The notes under the pieces: model-generated
What the model was told of the DNA's origin: nothing
The model's database searches: none
Seen by the model: the letters and a program-made list of their open reading frames with translations, nothing else
Position numbers and translations under genes: made by a program
In this document: in pieces, positions 58,462 to 64,000 of the stretch
Layout of the letters: every line of letters begins with the position of its first letter
How positions within the stretch are numbered: the stretch's first letter is position 1
Assembly: GCF_030316135.1 (NCBI RefSeq)
Contig: NZ_CP128185.1
Location: 3,720,001 to 3,784,000, forward strand
Origin: Aliiglaciecola sp. LCG003
GTDB lineage: Bacteria > Pseudomonadota > Gammaproteobacteria > Enterobacterales > Alteromonadaceae
Length of the DNA: 64,000 nt
Direction: 5' to 3'

Positions 58462-58941
58462 GTGACTCAATCCTTCAATATTGAAAGCCTGTTAACCGAG
58501 TACGCGCCTTTTTTGGCGCGGATAGCAGCTACCCACGAAGTTAATCCATCATTAAGAGAAGACTTACTGCAAGATATTAGTCTAGCGGTATGGAGAGCCT
58601 TAGAAGGTTATAGACAGGAAGCCAGCATTAAAACCTTTATCGCCCGTATTGCACATAATCGAGGGGTTGATCATGTGTTGCGAGAAACTCGCCGCCATGA
58701 GGCCATCAATGATCAGCAATCTATTGACGAATTACCTAGCCACAACACTCAAGCAAACAACGAAAGGCAATTAGATTTTATGTCTGCCTTGTATCGCTTG
58801 CCTTTGGGTCATCGTCAAGTGATAACCATGCAACTAGAAGGCTTGACCCAAGCAGAGATAGGCGATGTGCTAGGTATCAATGAAACGGCAGTAGCAAAAC
58901 GTGCAAGTCGCGCTCGCCAGCAGTTAGAATCACTTTTGTAG
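58462..58941 (+). CDS. ECF-type RNA polymerase sigma factor
   Basis: 159 residues from GTG 58462: region 2 (REDLLQDISLAVWRALEGY; TFIARIAHNRGVDHVLRE) and region 4 (LPLGHRQVITMQLEGLTQAEIGD type HTH). No signal-sensing extension. The following gene, 9 bp downstream, encodes a small membrane protein that is the obvious anti-sigma candidate. Confidence 0.88.
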   Translation: MTQSFNIESLLTEYAPFLARIAATHEVNPSLREDLLQDISLAVWRALEGYRQEASIKTFIARIAHNRGVDHVLRETRRHEAINDQQSIDELPSHNTQANNERQLDFMSALYRLPLGHRQVITMQLEGLTQAEIGDVLGINETAVAKRASRARQQLESLL

Positions 58942-58950
58942 AGAAATATC

Positions 58951-59526
58951 ATGGACCAAAAATTTAAAAATTGGCAGCAGCAGTACCAACAAAGCACACC
59001 TGATGTAGATACTAGCGCGCTGATTAAACAAGTATCCAAAGCGCAAAAAAAAGAGCAAACAAAAGCATGGTTAGAACTAGTTTTGGGCGCAGGAGTTAGT
59101 CTGTACTGCATTTATGTTGCGCTAGTATTCGCTGCTAGTCTGCTCAGTTCAGCGCTATTTGTTGCTCTTAGCGCAGTACCAATAGGCTTTAGTCTCTGGT
59201 CTTTCAAACTAAAACAAAATAATTGGCAACAGCAAAGTGTCGACGTTAACCAATTATTAGCTATAAAACGCCAACAATTGCACACTCAACTGCGTTACTG
59301 GCGAGTGAATGCGGCTATCGTTAGCGGGTTATGGTTGGCATTGTTGGTGTTCGCAGTGTTTGATTATGCTTATTTTGATAATGGCAGCCAATGGCTCGTA
59401 ATTGTGTGCGTCAATGCAGTGGTGCTAGCTGCCACAGTCGCTCGCTTCTCTTATTTAAACAGCAAATTCGAGCAACGTTCAAACGACATTGCAGCATTGC
59501 TAGAAGGGACTCGGGGGGCAGAGTAA
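58951..59526 (+). CDS. Four-helix membrane protein, putative anti-sigma factor
   Basis: 191 residues: soluble helical N-terminus (about 1-45, charged and glutamine-rich), two helices about 48-90, a cytoplasmic loop, two helices about 125-170 and a polar tail. No zinc anti-sigma motif. Its place 9 bp after an ECF sigma gene makes it the likely membrane regulator (inference). The C-terminal GTRGAE and stop lie on a degenerate copy of the GGGTCAGAGTAA repeat, so the original end may have been replaced. Confidence 0.7.
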   Translation: MDQKFKNWQQQYQQSTPDVDTSALIKQVSKAQKKEQTKAWLELVLGAGVSLYCIYVALVFAASLLSSALFVALSAVPIGFSLWSFKLKQNNWQQQSVDVNQLLAIKRQQLHTQLRYWRVNAAIVSGLWLALLVFAVFDYAYFDNGSQWLVIVCVNAVVLAATVARFSYLNSKFEQRSNDIAALLEGTRGAE

Positions 59527-59553
59527 AATACAAGCAAAGGAACCGCGAACTCT
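59513..59553 (+). repeat. Degenerate partial repeat copy
   Basis: GGGGGGCAGAGTAAAATACAA differs by one base from the left end of the adjacent 66-bp unit, then diverges (AGCAAAGGAACCGCG). It provides the stop codon of the upstream membrane-protein gene. Confidence 0.6.
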
Positions 59554-59619
59554 GGGGTCAGAGTAAAATACAACCACAGCCACCAAAGCTGTCCCTCATA
59601 GACTATTTTACTCTGACCC
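59554..59619 (+). repeat. 66-bp palindrome-ended repeat, left copy
   Basis: Begins GGGGTCAGAGTAAAATA and ends TATTTTACTCTGACCC, perfect terminal inverted repeats. The inside holds a second small stem (ACAGC / GCTGT). The same 66-bp sequence, one internal base different, lies in the same orientation beyond the IS. MITE- or REP-like. Confidence 0.9.
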
Positions 59620-60937
59620 TGAGGGATCCCCACGAATATTCAATCATTAAAATTGTCTGCTATCATAGTTCTGATATTTAATACCGCAGTTTCAAATTGC
59701 TCGCTGAGCAATTTGAAATGCTTATCTACGAAGCCTCTCAATCCTAAATAGTGAAACGATAATACTCGTCTAACCTTAACTGTGTTCGCTTGATAGCGAC
59801 GGTGTAAACCAGCCGTGAACATTGCTAGACCTATAATGTTGGCCAGAATACTGGCAAGTGTAGCGATAAGGATGAGTACTGCAATGCGGTGTATACATCG
59901 GCTTTTATGGTGTTCAAAACCCAATCCAAATAAACTGCTTTTGATATCTCTAAACTCTTCTTCAATTTGCATACGCAGTCGATAAATAGCGACTATTTTT
60001 TTACCTAAACTTTTGGTGCGAGGAAGTGATGTGGCAATTAACCAAGGGTCTGTAGCACCTCTTGCATGGACCTTGGAACACTTAGATTGGCGGGCAATGT
60101 TATGTTGCGTTAAGCTATGTCGGCCTTTGCTTTTTCCTTTAAATAACACCAAGGTACATGCTAAAGGTTGGCTGCGGCAAATATGGCTAGTAAACCCTAT
60201 AGGTTGACTGGTAGCTCGCTTATATAACTCAGAGGTATGCTCCCAGTCTTCTTTTTGATTAACATACATCATAGGCTTGCGGACTCTTCCTGCAAAGTCC
60301 CACCCCAGAGCAATGACCTCTTTAAACCAAGGGGTTTTATAGCCAGCATCTGTCACAATTATCGGTTTAGCATCGTCATCGATAATCGTCTTTAATTTTG
60401 CTAAAAACGCCTTGTGCGTGCACCGTTTTTCTTTCGTGCTCATATCATGAACTTCTTGATAAATAGCCACTCCTCGGCCATTAAAAGCTACCGAAGCCCT
60501 TAGCAAAAAACAGCCTTTATGCGTATCTAAGTCAGACCAGTCAATCAGAATAATAGGGCGTGATGAAGCATTCGTATATTGCGTATAGATGGCTTGATAG
60601 ATAGGTAATTGTTCATTAATAATGTGTTTATTAGACAACAAGCGGTCCGCTTGTTTAATGCGATGTTTTTCATATGCTGAAGATGAAATACCGCGTCCCA
60701 TGCTGGTAACACTGGCTTTAGCTCCATTTAGCAAACTGCTCACACAACTCGTTAATGACGCTCGTCTAACTTTATGCATTTTGGGCGTGACAGCTCTAAG
60801 GAACTTCTTCAAAATAACAACTTCATTCATGGTATTGGTCTTTAGTGATGTTTGGCGATTGATCTGATCACCAAGTACCGTGAATGTTCCAAATTATTTT
60901 AAATTACTTCTCTGTTTATTTCGTGGGGATACCTCAG
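59619..60937 (-). mobile_element. IS10-like insertion sequence (IS4 family), about 1.32 kb
   Basis: Ends are CTGAGGGATCCCCACGAA (left) and its near-perfect inverse at the right (TTCGTGGGGATACCTCAG), very close to IS10 ends (CTGAGAGATCCCC). IS10 is 1329 bp; this is 1319 bp. One transposase gene fills it. IS10 makes 9-bp target duplications, but the 9 bases on the two sides (ACTCTGACC and GGTCAGAGT) are inverse, not direct, copies. Confidence 0.9.
59640..60830 (-). CDS. IS4-family (IS10 group) transposase
   Basis: 396 residues, intact. DDE motifs: first Asp in IILIDWSDLDTH, second in IVTDAGYKTPWF, Glu in MQIEEEFRDIKSSLFGLGFEHH. The N-terminal region and spacing follow IS10 transposase (402 residues). 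It cuts and pastes the element through hairpin intermediates. No frameshift seen, so it may be active. Confidence 0.95.
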   Translation of the reverse strand: MNEVVILKKFLRAVTPKMHKVRRASLTSCVSSLLNGAKASVTSMGRGISSSAYEKHRIKQADRLLSNKHIINEQLPIYQAIYTQYTNASSRPIILIDWSDLDTHKGCFLLRASVAFNGRGVAIYQEVHDMSTKEKRCTHKAFLAKLKTIIDDDAKPIIVTDAGYKTPWFKEVIALGWDFAGRVRKPMMYVNQKEDWEHTSELYKRATSQPIGFTSHICRSQPLACTLVLFKGKSKGRHSLTQHNIARQSKCSKVHARGATDPWLIATSLPRTKSLGKKIVAIYRLRMQIEEEFRDIKSSLFGLGFEHHKSRCIHRIAVLILIATLASILANIIGLAMFTAGLHRRYQANTVKVRRVLSFHYLGLRGFVDKHFKLLSEQFETAVLNIRTMIADNFND

Positions 60938-61002
60938 GGTCAGAGTAAAATACAAACACAGCCACCAAAGCTGTCCCTCATAGACTATTTTACTCTGACC
61001 CC
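60937..61002 (+). repeat. 66-bp palindrome-ended repeat, right copy
   Basis: Direct copy of the unit at 59554-59619 (GGGTCAGAGTAAAATACAA ... TATTTTACTCTGACCCC), with one internal base changed. It lies immediately after the IS right end and about 95 bp before glpT. Confidence 0.9.
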
Positions 61003-61096
61003 AAATAACCTCAAGCAAATTGTCACACCGTTAACATACCATTAACCTTTAATATCTGTTTTAATTAATAAAACTAAAAGTGGTAGCAAGTATTCT

Positions 61097-62449
61097 ATGT
61101 TCGGTATTTTTAAACCCGCCCCTCATCAACCTCGGCTGCCCGAAAAAGAAATAGCCCATGAGTATAAAGTTCTGCGTTGGCAGGTGTTCATTGGCATTTT
61201 TGTTGGTTACGCTGGTTATTACCTGGTGCGAAAAAACTTTTCACTGGCCATGCCATTTCTAATCGAGGAGCAAGGCTTTAGCAAAGGTCAGCTTGGTGTT
61301 GCTTTATCAGCGGTATCTATTGCCTATGGTTTGAGTAAATTTCTGATGGGCAGCGTGTCAGACCGCAGTAATCCCCGTTATTTTTTGATGACGGGTTTGC
61401 TGATTTCATCTGGCGTTATGTTTTTGTTTGGCTTTACCGATTGGGCGACCCAAAGTGTTGCCACTATCTTCGTGCTGCTATTTATCAACGGATGGGCACA
61501 AGGAATAGGTTGGCCGGCCTGTGGCCGCACTATGGTGCATTGGTATTCTGGCAATGAAAGGGGCCAAACCGTATCCTTTTGGAATATTGCTCATAATGTT
61601 GGAGGAGGCTTAATTGGACCCCTTTTCATTCTTGGTATGGCATGGTTTAACGACTGGCACAGTGCTTTTTACCTACCAGCTGCTGCCGCGACCTTGATTG
61701 CCGTTTTCATTTATTTCACCATGAAAGATACACCGCAATCTTGCGGCTTACCGCCTATTGAAGAGTACCGCAATGACTACCCTGCACAGTATTCCAAAGC
61801 CCACGAAGAAGAACTAACCGCGAAGCAAATTTTCATGCAGTATGTGCTGAATAATAAACTGCTTTGGTTTATTGCTGTGGCCAATGCGTTTGTGTATTTA
61901 ATTCGGTATGGAGTGCTGGATTGGGCTCCAACCTATTTGTATGAAGTTAAAGACTTCTCATTCGACAAAAGCTCTTGGGCATACTTTCTCTATGAGTGGG
62001 CGGGGATCCCAGGCACACTACTATGCGGTTGGATAAGTGATCGTTGGTTTAAAGGTCGCCGTGCTCCAGCTGCCATTCTATATATGGTGTTAGTTTTGTT
62101 GGCCGTCATAGTGTATTGGATGAATCCTGCCGGTAACCCCGGAGTGGATATTGCCGCGCTTATGGCAATTGGTTTTCTCATATACGGCCCCGTTATGTTG
62201 ATAGGTTTATTTGCCCTTGAACTTGTTCCTAAAAAAGCCGCTGGCACAGCAGCTGGCTTAACAGGCCTATTTGGCTACTTAGGCGGCGCGGTGGTGGCGA
62301 ACATTGCGCTGGGTTATACGGTTGATTACTTCGGTTGGGACGGCGGATTCATCTTGCTTGTTGGCGGCTGTATAGGCGCGATATTGCTTATTGCACTGAC
62401 CCTGAAACATGAAGTAGCCCACGAGAGTCATCAGCGCGTTACATCTTAG
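61097..62449 (+). CDS. glpT: Glycerol-3-phosphate transporter GlpT
   Basis: 450 residues, twelve helices, organophosphate:phosphate antiporter family. Near-identical in pattern to E. coli Glp[12 protein letters not shown] start, [13 protein letters not shown] (substrate Arg about 45), [24 protein letters not shown] (Arg about 269) and [19 protein letters not shown]. Imports glycerol-3-phosphate in exchange for phosphate. No glpQ or glpD gene is adjacent. A terminator follows. Confidence 0.95.
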   Translation: MFGIFKPAPHQPRLPEKEIAHEYKVLRWQVFIGIFVGYAGYYLVRKNFSLAMPFLIEEQGFSKGQLGVALSAVSIAYGLSKFLMGSVSDRSNPRYFLMTGLLISSGVMFLFGFTDWATQSVATIFVLLFINGWAQGIGWPACGRTMVHWYSGNERGQTVSFWNIAHNVGGGLIGPLFILGMAWFNDWHSAFYLPAAAATLIAVFIYFTMKDTPQSCGLPPIEEYRNDYPAQYSKAHEEELTAKQIFMQYVLNNKLLWFIAVANAFVYLIRYGVLDWAPTYLYEVKDFSFDKSSWAYFLYEWAGIPGTLLCGWISDRWFKGRRAPAAILYMVLVLLAVIVYWMNPAGNPGVDIAALMAIGFLIYGPVMLIGLFALELVPKKAAGTAAGLTGLFGYLGGAVVANIALGYTVDYFGWDGGFILLVGGCIGAILLIALTLKHEVAHESHQRVTS

Positions 62450-62460
62450 AAAAACAAAAC

Positions 62461-62502
62461 GGGGTCGGATTGAATATTCCAATACTCATTCCGACCCTTT
62501 TT
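62461..62502. terminator. Bidirectional terminator of glpT and rsgA
   Basis: GGGTCGGA / TCCGACCC stem followed by TTTTT on the plus strand (glpT) and by a T-rich tract on the minus strand (rsgA). The loop contains GAATATTC. The rsgA stop codon and its last codons lie inside the hairpin. Confidence 0.8.
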
Positions 62503-63541
62503 GATCCTTCAGCCGCTTAACCTGCTTGACCATTTTTGCGAAATCACGCCCCTTGGCACGTTTCTCAGCTAGCGTGGCTGTTGCCACAGCATTCTCGCGC
62601 AGCAATTTCTGGTAATTTGCCAACCTGCGGCTGTCTATTTTGCCGTCTTCAATGGCTTGCAAAACTGCACACCCAGGCTCAGCCTCGTGGTTACAATCAG
62701 CGAACTGACATTGCTGCGCCAATACCTCAATGTCAGCAAACACAGTTCCTAATGATTGTTCTACTTCAGCCACTCTAAGCTCTCGCATACCCGGAACGTC
62801 AATTATCAAGCCACCTGAGGACAACAGGTGCAGTTGTCGATGGGTGGTTGTATGCCGCCCCTTTTTATCTTGCTGACGAATATCGCTGGTCGCAGCCATT
62901 GAATGACCAGCAAGGGCATTTAACAGTGAAGACTTACCAACGCCTGAAGAACCCACCAGCGCAACGGTAGAGGTCTGGTCGATCCAAGCTCTGAGCCCTT
63001 CGAGAGTCGAGGGGTCAAGAGCGTTAGCGGTTTCTACGGGCACACCAGCTTGAAGGCTGCGAGCACGAGCCACATATATATCTGTATCATCGGTAAGGTC
63101 GGTTTTGGTAAGAACAATAACTGGCATTGCCCCGGCTTCTGCGCACAGTGCAAGGTAACGCTCTATGCGAGACTCTTTAAACTCTTCATTGCAGGATGTG
63201 ACGATGAACAGCGTGTCTATATTTGCCGCGATTGGTTGGACGTCAGCACTGCTGCCTGCGCCTAAGCGTTTAAATAAACTCTTTCTATCTAGCACCTTTT
63301 CGATTCTCACAAGTGATTCATCCAGCACAACCCAATCACCTACGGTTGGCCGTTCAATTGCGGCTGACTCTCTCAAGGTGGGTGAAAGTGCAACTTCCTT
63401 TTCACCGGTATTACAGACAACTGTCCATTTCGAGCGTTGCACAGAGGTAACCCGACCAAGTTGATTGTGTGAGATACTCGAATCAAGTAGTTGTTGAGTG
63501 AAAAATGGTACAAGCCCTATTTTATTTAACCCTTCACTCAT
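62486..63541 (-). CDS. rsgA: Ribosome small-subunit-dependent GTPase A (RsgA-like)
   Basis: 351 residues from ATG 63541 (GAGTG upstream); GTG 63550 is three codons longer. N-terminal OB fold, circularly permuted GTPase with G4 VLTKTDL, then G1 GSSGVGKSSLLNAL and G3 DVPGMREL, and a C-terminal zinc cluster (CQFADCNHEAEPGC). Matures the 30S subunit. Some gammaproteobacteria have two RsgA proteins; this could be the second. Ends in GSE encoded by the terminator arm. Confidence 0.9.
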   Translation of the reverse strand: MSEGLNKIGLVPFFTQQLLDSSISHNQLGRVTSVQRSKWTVVCNTGEKEVALSPTLRESAAIERPTVGDWVVLDESLVRIEKVLDRKSLFKRLGAGSSADVQPIAANIDTLFIVTSCNEEFKESRIERYLALCAEAGAMPVIVLTKTDLTDDTDIYVARARSLQAGVPVETANALDPSTLEGLRAWIDQTSTVALVGSSGVGKSSLLNALAGHSMAATSDIRQQDKKGRHTTTHRQLHLLSSGGLIIDVPGMRELRVAEVEQSLGTVFADIEVLAQQCQFADCNHEAEPGCAVLQAIEDGKIDSRRLANYQKLLRENAVATATLAEKRAKGRDFAKMVKQVKRLKDQKGSE

Positions 63542-63790
63542 AGTAATCACTCACAATTTTAATGACCATTTTGCACTAAAGGGCAGCTTTTTTTACGCAT
63601 TTCCCGCACTTCCATCAGTTTATGTCTATGTCTACTGTGCCTTGAAAACCAGCAGTTTTCAATTTTGCCGATCTCATATTCACGTGTTCTTCTAATGAAT
63701 GGAATGGGATTCATCAGAGATAAATTCTAATTTAGTTAGTAAGGAATCCGTTGCTAGCCTGATAACTTCAGATGCACTAATTTTTGAATA

Positions 63791-64000
63791 TCAAGCTCCC
63801 GTCATGTTCTGTTTCTTGACCACTTTTAATATCCATAGCGAGATTAGAAAAGTTAAGGCTAACCACACAATAACTGCCGTTGGAATGCCGAACGTTTCAG
63901 CTAATTTTAGACCGAAAGCACTGGAGATAAGGGCAGTTAAACCGCTGAAGAAAATCAAACCTAGGAACAACGATTTTTGAAAGTTAACCTGCTTTGAATA
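63791..64000 (-). CDS. Small membrane protein, 5' end beyond the window (partial)
   Basis: The minus strand is open from the window edge to a TGA at 63791-63793 (70 codons including the stop). It encodes two membrane helices (SLFLGLIFFSGLTALISSAF and TAVIVWLALTFLISLWIL), then a basic tail KVVKKQNM. Family not identified; it resembles short DUF-type inner-membrane proteins. The N-terminus is outside the window. Confidence 0.6.
   Translation of the reverse strand, partial: YSKQVNFQKSLFLGLIFFSGLTALISSAFGLKLAETFGIPTAVIVWLALTFLISLWILKVVKKQNMTGA

Noticed and set aside
63699-63980. 93-codon plus-strand frame at the window end
   Set aside because: The minus strand there encodes a clear two-helix membrane protein; the plus frame is its shadow.

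Overview
This window is chromosomal DNA of a marine gammaproteobacterium of the Alteromonadales (Glaciecola/Paraglaciecola/Aliiglaciecola-like). That assignment is inferred from gene order and protein character: mlaFEDCB next to a YrbG-type antiporter, kdsD-kdsC-lptC-lptA-lptB-rpoN-hpf-ptsN-rapZ-ptsO-mgtE, arcB close to gltBD, and moderately A+T-rich coding sequence. No rRNA, tRNA, CRISPR array or complete prophage was seen.

Layout. 0-3 kb: a leftward mla operon for retrograde phospholipid transport (mlaF-E-D-C-B; mlaB runs off the edge). 3.2-12.5 kb: a rightward envelope and regulation block: antiporter, KDO synthesis (kdsD, kdsC), LPS export (lptC, lptA, lptB), sigma-54 (rpoN), hpf, the nitrogen-PTS genes ptsN and ptsO around rapZ, and mgtE. 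12.5-14.5 kb: an EamA transporter without a normal start codon and a HAD-type lipoprotein. 14.8-16.3 kb: a G+C-rich foreign fragment holding an acyl-CoA synthetase that has lost its 5' part. 16.6-22.7 kb: a GAF sensor kinase, then a leftward TonB-dependent receptor / response regulator / sensor kinase operon with a duplicated leader. 23.1-33.5 kb: arcB, a phage-like amidase-holin pair, and gltBD. 33.6-46.4 kb: housekeeping and small conserved genes (DsbA-like, DUF2937, Bor-type lipoprotein, DUF2726, mtnN, CbiB-like, rhodanese, GNAT, FAD oxidoreductase, tyrS, M23 peptidase, anmK, Lrp-type regulator). 46.4-53 kb: a large PLP enzyme divergent from a 2-hydroxyacid dehydrogenase, a diguanylate cyclase, and small or DUF genes. 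53-64 kb: an accessory-looking stretch with a shortened UvrA paralogue, a class C beta-lactamase-like lipoprotein, a sigma-factor module, an IS10-like element between two copies of a 66-bp palindrome-ended repeat, glpT, rsgA, and a membrane protein cut by the window edge.

The least ordinary signals are: (i) the GGGTCAGAGTAA repeat family, which brackets the IS, occurs as single ends beside other atypical DNA, and in two places supplies the last codons and stop of a host gene; (ii) the receptor-regulator-kinase operon whose start region and signal-peptide code are tandemly duplicated, giving an 18-codon leader overlapping the receptor start; (iii) two good genes with a Shine-Dalgarno but no ATG/GTG/TTG where one is needed; (iv) a holin-endolysin pair between arcB and gltB. 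None of these amounts to a proven new system; the receptor operon and the repeat family are the best candidates.
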